The notes under the pieces were generated by a model. It searched no databases, was not told the origin of the DNA, and saw only the letters and a list, made by a program, of their open reading frames with translations. Below, in pieces: positions 42,172 to 51,745 of a DNA stretch of 64,000 nt (within the stretch, counting starts at the first letter, position 1; the number at the start of each line of letters is the position of its first letter). The translations under genes were made by a program, and so were the position numbers. The DNA lies in the NCBI RefSeq assembly GCF_946221635.1, contig NZ_CAMIHB010000001.1, positions 1-64,000 of the forward strand. The letters run 5' to 3'. Origin of the DNA: an uncultured Rhodoferax sp. (lineage in GTDB: Bacteria; Pseudomonadota; Gammaproteobacteria; Burkholderiales; Burkholderiaceae_C).

Positions 42172-42735
42172 CTAGAACGAAGATCCCGGTTCGCTCAAGA
42201 AAGCCAGCTCTTCAGCCGTGGACTCACGGCCCAGGATGGCATTGCGGTGGGGGTAGCGGCCGAAGCGGTCGATGATGGCCTTGTGGCGATGCTCGTAGTC
42301 CAGGTTGTATTCCATGCCCGGCTGCGAAAACAGGGTCACCGCCTGCGTGTGCACCAGCGCGGACTCGCTGTGCATATAGGGCATGTAGGCAAAGATGCGC
42401 TGCGCCACTGGCAGGCTGCCGTCCTGCCCGCTGGCCACCAGCTCCTGCGCCAACACCAGCGCCAGCGCGTCCTGCGCAAAGGCACGCGGCGTGTCGCGGA
42501 AGATGTTGCGCGAGAACTGGTCCAGCACAATGATCTCCGCCAACCGGCCCTCGGGCGTGGAGCGCCAAGTCCACAGCTCACCCTTGGCGGCGGCTACTAG
42601 CGTGGCACCAAAGCGGGTGCGGATGGCTTCGTCCAGTGCGGCGTCTTTGACGAAGTGCTGCTTGGGGGTTAGCTCTTCGAACCAGAAGTGGAGGATGGAT
42701 TGGGGTTGCATGAATTTCGGATCGTGCAGAGCCAT
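42172..42735 (-). CDS. DUF924 family protein
   Basis: A 187-residue helical protein (TPR-like fold). ILHFWFEELTPKQ, VLDQFSRNIFRDTPRAFAQD and the end RFGRYPHRNAILGRESTAEE are strong family signatures. Function unknown. The start may be 42735 or 42711 (MQPQS), neither with a good Shine-Dalgarno. Two extra copies of its 3' end lie to the left, each next to an MNT/HEPN pair. Confidence 0.9.
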   Translation of the reverse strand: MALHDPKFMQPQSILHFWFEELTPKQHFVKDAALDEAIRTRFGATLVAAAKGELWTWRSTPEGRLAEIIVLDQFSRNIFRDTPRAFAQDALALVLAQELVASGQDGSLPVAQRIFAYMPYMHSESALVHTQAVTLFSQPGMEYNLDYEHRHKAIIDRFGRYPHRNAILGRESTAEELAFLSEPGSSF

Positions 42736-42749
42736 TTCTAAAACTAGAT

Positions 42750-45263
42750 CTACGCCAAAAAACCGTACTCGAAAATCTGCGGCAACAACTTCGATTTCAA
42801 TGCATCTGCGGCTTCTTTGCAGGCTCGCAATTCGTCTGAACCAATCTGACGATCTTCAATTGCACTGCGAATTTGCCACCAACCTGCATCCCAGCTTTCA
42901 ATTTTGAATTTAGAGATGCGGAGCGTGTTCATGTGCTCGAAGAAAAGCTTATAGACGGCAATGCCAGCCTTATATAGATTCTCAGCCTCGGGCGAAAAAG
43001 TATGGGTATCAATCCATTTCGCGACAAACCTGTCTTCGGCTGTGGGAAGTTGGTTCGAAATATCTCTGTCGGTCATGGACCAATCACGTAGCTCAGCGAG
43101 CAGTATTGGGAAAAAGTGATTGGGTATTTGCCAAGACTTTTCCTGATACGTCACATCACGCATAGCAACTGTGGCATTGCTATTGGAAAACAAACTCCAA
43201 ATCACACAGTCGCGAACGAATTCGTCTGAAAGATCATCGGTTGGCTGCAGAAACGGATCGCGATCGTTGTGCCACTCCGCTTTGGGTAGTCTGCGTACGG
43301 CGTGGACTACAAGCGCTTTTTCAAAGTTGTTTTCAGTAATGCTGTGACCACCCGCACTGGCATATGGGCCAGACAAGAGCGCCGTCATGTTCTGATGTTG
43401 TAAATCGTTTCCCGCGCACATCAGAGAGCCCAGAAAACCATGGCAAATTCGATCTCGCAGATCTGGGCCGTTAGTTTTGACAGTGATCGCGGATGAAAAG
43501 GGAGGAAACTTGGCTATGCCTGCAGGGCGTTCGACCCACTTAGACAAAAATCCATCTCTATGTTCTGAGGTAATCCGCTTGATTCCGGTTTTTTGAACTT
43601 TGGTGTCAAAAACATCCACCGTCACATCCTGGTCTTCCAGCGCTTGGTCGGTGGACAAGTGCCACAACAGAAAGCCAACTGGAAATTGCCCTGTGCGCGA
43701 AGTGCCCGAAAAGTTAACGGACGAAAAAATGAAACCACGGCGAAATCCAAATCGAAAAACGCTGTCGCGCAACTTCTGATCGTTGGTGGCGTTCATGTAC
43801 TTGATCTTTGAAAACAATCCCAAATAGGCTTGCCGTCCAGCAAACTCTCGGCGAATGCGATACAGAAACTGCGAAAACAGTTCTCGGCTTACTTCACCCA
43901 AGTCTTCGTTGTGCATTTGACTCCGTACCAACGTTTTGGAGACATCAGCCTTATTTGCGCCGCCAGCTCCGCCCTGCTGAGCTGTGGCGAAAGGTGGGTT
44001 GATCAATATGACCCAACGCAGATTTGGGTTTGACAGATCTGCACGTAGTTGTGCAGGTAGCTTCCAAGTACGGCCATTGTTGAAATCAAAACCGGGTTGG
44101 GGTCTTCCGTCATCACCTGTAAAAAGGTTGCCGATGTCATCGTTCAGGTAATCGTATTGAAAAACGGTAGAGCCAGGAAACAAACGTTGGCAGTGTTCAA
44201 CATCTTCACCATACAGAGTTGAGAGATAAACGGTGGGCCACGCTTGTGCGGGTAGGTGATATTCGAGGTTGCCAGTGCCAGCAGCCATATCCCAGACTCT
44301 GACGTCACCGCGTTCCCACCACCTGTGGCCGAGCTCATGCTCGATGTACTCAAGGGCTTTACGTGCAAATGGCAGGGGAGTAAAAAACTCGCCGTGCTTG
44401 CGCCGTTCCACCTCTTCAGTCAAACGGTCAATCTTGGCAAGAATCCCCCTAGTAGTTTCCGGGTCTGTGACTTTCTCGTAAAGACTCCAGAACCTGAAGT
44501 AATCGTCGGCAAGAATCCGCTTGATTCGCACCTCTTCTGGGCCAACTTGGAAGTAAACCTTTCCCTCGCTGGCTACTACTTGAGTTCTCCCATCTTGGAT
44601 GTCGTTTACAAAGTAACGAGAGGATTTGAATCCGTTACGTACAGACTCACCAAAGACCTCATTCCAATAGGTGAAAACGTCTTCAAAGTTTCCTTCGGTA
44701 ATTATTTTCTTGTCACCGAAGTCAAAAGTAGCTTGCGCACCGAAGTACTGATCGAGGGCTCTCAAAGCGGCTGCAGACTGCTCTGTGCTTTCCATTGAAA
44801 AAGCGCGCACCGCGCGAATAGCAGGATGCCCAAGAACTGTTGCCACAAGTCGAGGATCAGGACTTGATGGTCGCAAGTCCCAGTCAAAACGCTCTTCAGC
44901 GTCTGTAAAAATATCACGCCAGTCACCGACCTGCCCAATAACAACACTAGTGCGGTCGATCAGAGCAAATGCTCCGGGAATTGCCTTCCTACCCAAACCG
45001 CGCTTTAGTCGGCGCAGGTAGTACAACGTTTGTGCGATTACGGGCGCAGCATGCTGAACATTGAGTAGGTCTGCGCTGTATTTGAACTCGAAGATGACCT
45101 GTGGGGTGTAAAGGTCGATGTCATCGGCAGTGTCGTAGTCAAGGTCAAGGCATTTAGTCCATGCACCTTTTACATCCTCCTCTGTCTTGGCGCGTTGTAA
45201 TTTCTTATGCAACGCGTCAAGACGCTTACGATCGTCGCTACCGGCTCTTGTACGGGTCACCAT
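42750..45263 (-). CDS. Single-chain DNA N6-adenine methyltransferase with nuclease-like N-terminus (type IIG-like)
   Basis: An 837-residue protein. An N-terminal nuclease-like part has IDLYTPQVIFEFKY, with an acidic pair near 48-50 and E59-x-K61 as in PD-(D/E)xK enzymes. The methyltransferase has GEFFTP (291-296), the SAM motif AAGTGN (327-332) and the catalytic NPPF (422-425) of N6-adenine enzymes. The remaining 400 residues probably read the DNA target. It stands alone, with no separate specificity subunit or BREX genes. It may cut and methylate (type IIG), or only methylate. Its base composition is more AT-rich than the housekeeping genes, so transfer is likely. Confidence 0.82.
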   Translation of the reverse strand: MVTRTRAGSDDRKRLDALHKKLQRAKTEEDVKGAWTKCLDLDYDTADDIDLYTPQVIFEFKYSADLLNVQHAAPVIAQTLYYLRRLKRGLGRKAIPGAFALIDRTSVVIGQVGDWRDIFTDAEERFDWDLRPSSPDPRLVATVLGHPAIRAVRAFSMESTEQSAAALRALDQYFGAQATFDFGDKKIITEGNFEDVFTYWNEVFGESVRNGFKSSRYFVNDIQDGRTQVVASEGKVYFQVGPEEVRIKRILADDYFRFWSLYEKVTDPETTRGILAKIDRLTEEVERRKHGEFFTPLPFARKALEYIEHELGHRWWERGDVRVWDMAAGTGNLEYHLPAQAWPTVYLSTLYGEDVEHCQRLFPGSTVFQYDYLNDDIGNLFTGDDGRPQPGFDFNNGRTWKLPAQLRADLSNPNLRWVILINPPFATAQQGGAGGANKADVSKTLVRSQMHNEDLGEVSRELFSQFLYRIRREFAGRQAYLGLFSKIKYMNATNDQKLRDSVFRFGFRRGFIFSSVNFSGTSRTGQFPVGFLLWHLSTDQALEDQDVTVDVFDTKVQKTGIKRITSEHRDGFLSKWVERPAGIAKFPPFSSAITVKTNGPDLRDRICHGFLGSLMCAGNDLQHQNMTALLSGPYASAGGHSITENNFEKALVVHAVRRLPKAEWHNDRDPFLQPTDDLSDEFVRDCVIWSLFSNSNATVAMRDVTYQEKSWQIPNHFFPILLAELRDWSMTDRDISNQLPTAEDRFVAKWIDTHTFSPEAENLYKAGIAVYKLFFEHMNTLRISKFKIESWDAGWWQIRSAIEDRQIGSDELRACKEAADALKSKLLPQIFEYGFLA

Positions 45264-45292
45264 AGATTCGTTTCAGAAATTCTGCAATAGGT

Positions 45293-47113
45293 TTACTTCC
45301 CCCAACTATCCTTCAACCCCACCGCCAAGTTAAACACCGGCTTGCTGCCTTGCACGTGATCCACCCGATCCGCCACAAAGTACCCATGCCGCTCAAACTG
45401 AAACTTCTGATCCGGAGCAGCATTCGCCAATGAAGGCTCCACGATCGCGGTGACGACCTTCAGGCTGTTCGGGTTCAGGCTCTCGATAAAGTCTTTGCCG
45501 CCCGCATCGGGCTGGGCGTCGCTGAACAGGCGGTCGTACATGCGCACTTCGGCGTGCACGCCGTCGGCCACGCCCACCCAAGTGATGGCGGCTTTCACCT
45601 TCACGGTGTCTGCGCCGGGGGTGCCGCTCTTGGTGTCGGGCACCACGGTGGCCAGCACTTCGGTGATGACGCCATTGGCGTCTTTGTTGGCGCCGGTGCA
45701 CTCGATCACGTAGCCGCCCTTCAGGCGCACCTTGTTGCCGGGGAAGAGGCGCTTGTAGCCCTTGGGTGGCACTTCTTCAAAGTCTTCGCGCTCGATCCAC
45801 ACCTCTTTGCCAATGGTGAAGTGGCGCGTGGGCGATTCCACGCCTTCGGGCGGGTGGGGCAGGGCGGGCAGGGTGCAGGGCTCCAGGTGGCCGGCGCCCA
45901 TCACCTCGTCCCAGTTGGTCAGCACCAGCTTGACGGGGTTGATGACGGCCATGCCGCGGTGGGCCTTGGCTTCCAGGTCTTCGCGCAGGCAGCCTTCCAG
46001 CGTGCTGTAGTCGATCCAGCTGTCGCTCTTGGTCACGCCAATGCGTTCGGCAAACAGTTGGATGGCCTCTGGCGTGTAGCCACGGCGGCGCAGGCCGACG
46101 ATGGTGGGCATGCGCGGGTCGTCCCAGCCGCTGACCTTGCCTTCATTCACCAGCGCGGCCAGCTTGCGTTTGCTGGTAATCACATAGGTGAGGTTCAGGC
46201 GGGCAAATTCATATTGCTTGGGCGCGGGGGCAGCCAGCAGGCCGCTCTCGCACAGGCGGTCCATCAGCCAGTCGTAAAACGGGCGCTGGTCTTCAAACTC
46301 CAGCGTGCAGATGCTGTGGGTGATTTGCTCCAGTGCGTCCTCAATCGGGTGCGCAAAGGTGTACATGGGGTAGATGCACCAGGTGTCGCCCGTGTTGTGG
46401 TGCGTGGCGCGGCGGATGCGGTAGATGGCCGGGTCGCGCATGTTGATGTTGGGGCTGGCCATGTCGATCTTGGCGCGCAGCACCATCGATCCATCCTCAT
46501 GCTTGCCATCGCGCATTTCGCGGAAGCGGGTCAGGTTCTCGGCAGGCGTGCGGCTGCGGAAAGGGCTGTCCACACCGGGCTTGCCGAAGTCGCCACGGTT
46601 CACGCGCATTTGCTCGGGCGTTTGCTCGTCCACATAGGCGTGGCCGGCGTCAATCAGTGCTTCGGCGGCGCGGTACATGAAGTCGAAGTAGTCGCTGGCC
46701 TGGTAGGGGGCGACGCTGTAGTCCCCCTGGCTGCCGTTCCAGTCAAAGCCCAGCCACTTCACCGCGTCGATGATGCTGTTGACGTATTCGGTGTCTTCTT
46801 TTTCGGGGTTGGTGTCGTCAAAGCGCAGGTGGCACACGCCACCGTAGTCGCGCGCCAGCCCGAAGTTGATGCAGATGCTCTTGGCGTGGCCTACGTGCAG
46901 GTAGCCGTTGGGCTCGGGCGGAAAGCGGGTGCGGATCTTGGCGGGGTCGGGCTCGCCTTTGGCATGGTGGGCGGCGTCGCCGGGGGTGCCGGCCCATTTG
47001 CGGCTGGCGTAGGTGCCTTGTTCCAGGTCTTTTTCGATGATCTGGCGCAGGAAGTTGCTGACTTTGGCGGTTTCTGGGGAATTGGGGGCAGATGCAGGGG
47101 TATTGGCGCTCAT
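45293..47113 (-). CDS. glnS: Glutaminyl-tRNA synthetase
   Basis: A 606-residue class I synthetase that charges tRNA-Gln. PPEPNGYLHVGHAKS contains the HIGH-type motif (HVGH) and VITSKRKLAALV the KMSKS-type motif. The two C-terminal anticodon-binding beta-barrels are present, and the protein ends VGLKDSWGK. ATG 47113 is chosen over the longer frame, which is unlike any GlnRS start. Its size is slightly above E. coli GlnRS (554) owing to small insertions. Confidence 0.96.
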   Translation of the reverse strand: MSANTPASAPNSPETAKVSNFLRQIIEKDLEQGTYASRKWAGTPGDAAHHAKGEPDPAKIRTRFPPEPNGYLHVGHAKSICINFGLARDYGGVCHLRFDDTNPEKEDTEYVNSIIDAVKWLGFDWNGSQGDYSVAPYQASDYFDFMYRAAEALIDAGHAYVDEQTPEQMRVNRGDFGKPGVDSPFRSRTPAENLTRFREMRDGKHEDGSMVLRAKIDMASPNINMRDPAIYRIRRATHHNTGDTWCIYPMYTFAHPIEDALEQITHSICTLEFEDQRPFYDWLMDRLCESGLLAAPAPKQYEFARLNLTYVITSKRKLAALVNEGKVSGWDDPRMPTIVGLRRRGYTPEAIQLFAERIGVTKSDSWIDYSTLEGCLREDLEAKAHRGMAVINPVKLVLTNWDEVMGAGHLEPCTLPALPHPPEGVESPTRHFTIGKEVWIEREDFEEVPPKGYKRLFPGNKVRLKGGYVIECTGANKDANGVITEVLATVVPDTKSGTPGADTVKVKAAITWVGVADGVHAEVRMYDRLFSDAQPDAGGKDFIESLNPNSLKVVTAIVEPSLANAAPDQKFQFERHGYFVADRVDHVQGSKPVFNLAVGLKDSWGK

Positions 47114-47160
47114 GGGAATGATTCTAGACGCCGCTTGGCAGCATTGCCCGCCTCGCTGGC

Positions 47161-48039
47161 CTAGCGCGGCAGGTTGTTCAGGTCCAACCACAGGGCCTTG
47201 CGGGCCAGCGGTGTTTCGGGCGGCAGAAGCGGGTTGTTCAGCGCAATGGCGGTGCGGCCGCGCAGATTGGCCCGCTTGATGACCTCGCCAAAGCGCTCCA
47301 GGAACAGCACATCAAAGCTGCCGTCGGCCTGGGCCTTGTTGAGCCCGGTTTCGATGGCCTGCGCCAGCGCCGCATCTTTCTTGTTGACGAAGTAGTAGAT
47401 GGCGGTGGGGTAGTACAGCAGCACCCGGTCTTCCACCACCAGATGCTGTTTGCTGGCGAGCGCGGTTTCGTCCCAGATCTCCAGGACGGAGCGGGGAAAG
47501 TAATCAAACCGCCCGGCTTGCAGCATGGGGAATAAGCCGTCGTAGGCGGTGCTGGTGGTGACACGCAGGCCGTTGCTCTGCAGGATGTCGGTGTCAGGCC
47601 AGTCGTGGCCCTGGCCTGCGGCAAAGGCGCGCATGTCGTCCAGGGTTTTGACGTTGGCGAGGATGTTGCGGTTTTGCTCTCGCACAAAGGCGATGCGGTA
47701 GCCGAAGAGGCCCTTGTCGATGGGAATACGGACGGGGAGCAACTGCTCCTCGCGCTCCCTGGAAGTCATGCTCCAGACCACATTGACGCCGGTGCCCGCT
47801 GCCAACCGGCCCAGGGCGGCACCTTGGGGCATGGGGCGGGGGTGGGAGCGGATGTCGTATTCCGAGCCGGATTTCTTCAGCGCCAGCTCTAGCAGGCGCA
47901 CCGGGTATTCCAGGCGGCTGTCGGCCTCAGGGATTTCGCGGGAGTAGACGACGGAGAATTTCTCAGCCTGCGCGGACCAATGGGTCAGCAACAACAGACA
48001 CGCTGCGGCGACCCGCAGGACAGGTGTGTAAAGGGACAT
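47161..48039 (-). CDS. Orphan periplasmic solute-binding-like protein, paralogue
   Basis: A 292-residue exported protein (signal VLRVAAACLLLLTHWSAQA). It shares RIPIDKGLFGYR, DTDIL and LPPETPLARKALW with the protein at 19214-20125. A type-2 binding fold with no transporter genes nearby. GAGAGGGA lies 4 bases before ATG 48039. Ligand unknown; the closeness to glnS and glsA does not prove an amino-acid ligand. Confidence 0.8.
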   Translation of the reverse strand: MSLYTPVLRVAAACLLLLTHWSAQAEKFSVVYSREIPEADSRLEYPVRLLELALKKSGSEYDIRSHPRPMPQGAALGRLAAGTGVNVVWSMTSREREEQLLPVRIPIDKGLFGYRIAFVREQNRNILANVKTLDDMRAFAAGQGHDWPDTDILQSNGLRVTTSTAYDGLFPMLQAGRFDYFPRSVLEIWDETALASKQHLVVEDRVLLYYPTAIYYFVNKKDAALAQAIETGLNKAQADGSFDVLFLERFGEVIKRANLRGRTAIALNNPLLPPETPLARKALWLDLNNLPR

Positions 48040-48158
48040 GGGTCCCTCTCTTTCCAACGGCTGGGCCGTTTCCAACGCTTGTGTAACTCCCCGCTTCTTT
48101 TTTTGTCGCTACCTTGGTTGGCATGGTAACCCGCCCCCGCGCATTTGCAAGCCAGCGC

Positions 48159-49112
48159 TCAGGCTTGCCAGCCGGTGTGTTGCACCAGACGTTCCAGTGC
48201 AAAGGCACCGAGCACGGAGTTGCCTTTGGCGTCCAGCTCTGGCGCCCAGACGGCGATGGTGCCCATGCCAGGTGCAATGGCGACGATGCCGCCACCCACC
48301 CCGGTCTTGACGGGCAGGCCAATGCGGTAGGCAAAGTCACCCGCAGCGTCGTAGGCGCCACAGGTGAGCATGAGGGCGTTGACGCGGCGCGCGTCGTCCG
48401 CGCTCAGAAACTGTTCGTCGGGCCGGCCGTCGCGTCCCAGGTCGCGCCCGCCGTTGGCCAGGAACATGGTGGCCTGGGCGAGCTGGGCGCAGCTCATCTC
48501 GGTGGCGCATTGGCGGCAGTAGTTGTCCAGCACCAGTTCGGGTTCGTTCACAAAGTTGCCATAGCTCTTCATGAAATACGCCATGGCCATGTTGCGGTGG
48601 GCGGTGTCGCGCTCGGACTTGGCAATGCGCGCGTTCCAGCTCAGGTCGGGGTCATCGGTGAGGCGGCGCAGGGCGCCCAGCAGCGCGTAGTCCAGGTGGG
48701 CGTAGCGGGTGGTGAGGATGTCCGTGATGACCAGCGCGCCGGCGTTGATGAAGGGGTTGCGGGGGATGCCTTTTTCGGTCTCCAGCTGGACCATGGAGTT
48801 GAAGGCTGCGCCGGAGGGTTCGCGCCCCACGCGCTTCCATAGCTCGTTGCCCACAGTCTTGAGGGCCAGCACAAAGGTAAAGAGCTTGGTGATGCTTTGC
48901 AGCGAGAACGGGGTGTGTGCATCACCCACTTGAAAGGTCTGTCCGTTGACCAAGGCCACGGCCATGCCGAACTGGCGCGGCGGCACCTCGGCCAGTGCGG
49001 GGATGTAGCTGGCCACGCGGCCCTGGCCGAACAGTCCCTGGGCTTCGGTCTGGATCTGGGCCAGGACGGTGGGCAGGGCCGTGGTATCGGCCAGTGGCAT
49101 TGGGGTTTGCAT
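48159..49112 (-). CDS. glsA: Glutaminase
   Basis: A 317-residue serine-dependent beta-lactamase-fold enzyme that hydrolyses glutamine to glutamate and ammonia. FSLQSITKLF is the SxxK catalytic motif, NPFINAGALV and VLDNYCRQCA (with a Tyr) are further active-site blocks, and KTGVGGGI is the late KTG box. Length is typical. It lies 1 kb from glnS, the other glutamine-using enzyme here. It is divergent from the membrane protein at 49174. Confidence 0.95.
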   Translation of the reverse strand: MQTPMPLADTTALPTVLAQIQTEAQGLFGQGRVASYIPALAEVPPRQFGMAVALVNGQTFQVGDAHTPFSLQSITKLFTFVLALKTVGNELWKRVGREPSGAAFNSMVQLETEKGIPRNPFINAGALVITDILTTRYAHLDYALLGALRRLTDDPDLSWNARIAKSERDTAHRNMAMAYFMKSYGNFVNEPELVLDNYCRQCATEMSCAQLAQATMFLANGGRDLGRDGRPDEQFLSADDARRVNALMLTCGAYDAAGDFAYRIGLPVKTGVGGGIVAIAPGMGTIAVWAPELDAKGNSVLGAFALERLVQHTGWQA

Positions 49113-49173
49113 GGGCGGATTCTAGGAGCCTGCCTGTGGTACATATGCGGCCAAACCACAGCCGGTATGCACC

Positions 49174-50292
49174 ATGCACATCAAAGACTTTACCGACACC
49201 GCCAATCTGGTGGTCGAGCTGCGTCTGGAGGACCTGAAGGAGGCGGCCCGCGAGGGCCTGCTCACTGAAACCCAGGCCGAAACGCTATGGCAGCGCTGGA
49301 GCCAAGGCGGCCTGCTTGGGGCGCGCAACCCGCCCGACGTGGGCGTGGGCACCGGGCCGGCCTTTGGCTTTGTCAACGTGCTGTATTACTTTGGCGGGCT
49401 GGTGGCCATAGGCGCGATGAGCCTGTTCATGACGCTGGGCTTTCAGTCGCTGGGGCCGGGGGCCTTGTTGGGGATCTCGCTGGTTTATATGGTGGCCTGC
49501 CTCAAGGTGGCCGACCACTTCAAGGCGCGCGGCCTGCGCGTGCCCGCGGGCTTGTTGGCGACGCTGGCGGTCGTGCTGGTGTCGCTGGTGGCCTGGAGTG
49601 CGCAGAGTGTGGCCGGGTTGTGGCCACCGGGCGGTTCGTCCAGCTTCTCCAGCTACCACACGCGCATCGACTGGCGCTGGTTGACGCTGGAGTTCGCCAC
49701 GCTGGCCGCGGGCGTGGTCATGCTGTGGCGTTACCGCTTGCCTTTCATGGTGATGCCGCTGGCGCTGACGGTCTGGTACATGAGCATGGACGTGACCAAC
49801 ATGCTGCTGTTCGACCACCGCTGGGAGTGGGAGTTCATGCGGGACATGTCCCTGGTGTTTGGCATTGGGACGGTGGCTGTGGCGATGTGGGTGGATGTGC
49901 GCAGCCGCCTCTCGCGCAATGTGGAGTGGCGGCAGGACTTTGCCTTTTGGCTCTACATCTTCGGCACGTTGATGTTCTGGGGTGGCCTGAGCCTGCGCGA
50001 TTCCGATTCGGAGTGGGGCAAGCTGGCCTACGCTGGCATCAACGTGGCCTTGGTGCTGGCAGGGGCTGCCATTGGCCGGCGTGTGTTCACGGTGTTTGGT
50101 GCGCTGGGTGTAGCCGTGTACCTGGGCTACCTGTCGCACCAGGTGTTCAAGGACAGCCTGTTGTTCCCGCTGGCGCTCACGCTGCTGGGCTTGGGGCTGG
50201 TGGCGCTGGGCGTATGGTGGCAGCGCCACGAGACGGCCATTGCAGCACGGCTGGCGCGTTATGTGCCCGTGGGCCTGCAGCCGCGTCGCTGA
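49174..50292 (+). CDS. DUF2157-like multispanning membrane protein
   Basis: A 372-residue protein. A soluble N-terminus (LRLEDLKEAAREGLLTETQA), typical of DUF2157-like proteins, precedes about nine or ten hydrophobic helices. Function unknown. It ends before a symmetric terminator shared with the Liv-type protein gene on the other strand. Confidence 0.75.
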   Translation: MHIKDFTDTANLVVELRLEDLKEAAREGLLTETQAETLWQRWSQGGLLGARNPPDVGVGTGPAFGFVNVLYYFGGLVAIGAMSLFMTLGFQSLGPGALLGISLVYMVACLKVADHFKARGLRVPAGLLATLAVVLVSLVAWSAQSVAGLWPPGGSSSFSSYHTRIDWRWLTLEFATLAAGVVMLWRYRLPFMVMPLALTVWYMSMDVTNMLLFDHRWEWEFMRDMSLVFGIGTVAVAMWVDVRSRLSRNVEWRQDFAFWLYIFGTLMFWGGLSLRDSDSEWGKLAYAGINVALVLAGAAIGRRVFTVFGALGVAVYLGYLSHQVFKDSLLFPLALTLLGLGLVALGVWWQRHETAIAARLARYVPVGLQPRR

Positions 50293-50320
50293 TCGTTCTG
50301 GCAATTCCAGGCGGGCATAA

Positions 50321-50350
50321 AAAAAGCGCACTGCATGCAGTGCGCTTTTT
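50321..50350. terminator. Bidirectional terminator
   Basis: A perfect 30 bp palindrome AAAAAGCGCACTGCA/TGCAGTGCGCTTTTT between two convergent genes. Confidence 0.93.
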
Positions 50351-50389
50351 CTTTGTTGGCAACCGGGGTTGCCAACAGGGTGCTGTGAT

Positions 50390-51529
50390 TTAGCGGATCA
50401 CGGCGATGTCAGTCAGCTTGCCGCCCTTGACAGTCTTCAGGGTCAGAGCACCGTTCAGGATGTCGCCCTTGTTGTCGAAGGAGATGGTGCCGGTCACGCC
50501 CTTGTAGTCCTTGGTCGCAGCCAGGACAGGCAGGTACTTGGCGGGGTCAGAAGAACCAGCCTTGACCATGGCAGCCACCATGACCTTCACGCCGTCGTAC
50601 ACATAGGGTGCGTACACTTGAACGTCAGCATTGAATTTGGCCTTGAACTTCTTCTTGAAGTCTTCCATGCCAACCTTTTGTTGACCTTCCACGCCACCGG
50701 CTTCCGCGCAGTAGACCTGGTTGTCAGCGATGGCGTCGCCGCCCAGCTTCACGAGTTCGGTGGAGCAGATGCCGTCACCGCCCATGAACTTGGCGTTGAT
50801 GCCCAGGGACTTCATTTGACGCAGCATGGGGCCGGCAACGGCGTCCATACCGCCGAAGAACACGACGTCAGCCTTCTTGCCCTTGATGGTGGTCAGGATG
50901 GCGTTGAAGTCGGTTGCCTTGTCGGTCGTGAATTCCTTGGCAACCACGGTGCCGCCAGCGGCTTCCACGGCCTTGGTGAATTCTTGAGCCACGCCTTGGC
51001 CGTAAGCAGTACGGTCATCGATCACGGCGATGGCCTTGCCTTTGAGTTCCTTGACAGCGTACTTGCCCAGGGTGCCGCCCAGTTGAGCGTCGTCAGCCAC
51101 CAGACGGAAGGCGGTCTTGAAGCCTTGGCGGGTGTACTTGGGGTTGGTAGCGGAGGGGGAGATCTGGGGGATGCCAGCTTCGCTGTAGATGGAGGAAGCG
51201 GGGATGGTGGTACCGGAGTTCAGGTGACCGATCACGCCGGACACTTTGGCGTCAGCCAGCTTCTGGGCGACGGCGGTGCCTTGCTTGGGGTCAGCAGCAT
51301 CGTCTTCGGTCATCAGCTTCAGAGTGACTTTCTTGCCACCGATGGTCACGCCAGCAGCGTTCAGTTCTTCAACGGCCAGGATGGCGCCGTTTTCGTTGTC
51401 CTTGCCCAAGTGGGCAATCGCGCCGCTGGTGGGGCCGACGTGGGCGATGGTAACGACCGCGTTTTGGGCGAAGGCCATGCCGGTAGACAGTGCCAGAGCA
51501 GCAGCAGCAACGATTTTCATCTTCATCAT
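50390..51529 (-). CDS. Branched-chain amino acid ABC transporter binding protein (Liv type)
   Basis: A 379-residue periplasmic protein (signal KIVAAAALALSTGMAFAQ) with the type-1 binding fold. GPTSGAIAHLGKDNENG and GVIGHLNSGTTIPASSIY are typical of LivJ/LivK, the ligand being leucine, isoleucine, valine or a related compound. GGAG lies 5 bases before the first ATG (51529); 51526 is also possible. No permease or ATPase genes of the Liv system are in the window. The next 216 bases (51530-51745) hold its promoter and nothing else recognised. Confidence 0.9.
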   Translation of the reverse strand: MMKMKIVAAAALALSTGMAFAQNAVVTIAHVGPTSGAIAHLGKDNENGAILAVEELNAAGVTIGGKKVTLKLMTEDDAADPKQGTAVAQKLADAKVSGVIGHLNSGTTIPASSIYSEAGIPQISPSATNPKYTRQGFKTAFRLVADDAQLGGTLGKYAVKELKGKAIAVIDDRTAYGQGVAQEFTKAVEAAGGTVVAKEFTTDKATDFNAILTTIKGKKADVVFFGGMDAVAGPMLRQMKSLGINAKFMGGDGICSTELVKLGGDAIADNQVYCAEAGGVEGQQKVGMEDFKKKFKAKFNADVQVYAPYVYDGVKVMVAAMVKAGSSDPAKYLPVLAATKDYKGVTGTISFDNKGDILNGALTLKTVKGGKLTDIAVIR

Positions 51530-51745
51530 AAGAACTCCAGGTTAAAAAAGCGTGAATGTATCTCCACGGGGGCGAACAGTAGCGCAAGTCACAGGCGCTG
51601 GATATGAGGCTTGTACTAAGGCTTGTCTATTATTCAAAGATCTAATGATGCATGAATTTGATTACTCCCAAAAGCGGGATTTATAGGTAAAAACCCGTAT
51701 CCATTTGGTGCTTCCGGCAGGGGTGTGCACAAGCCTAGTGCACGG

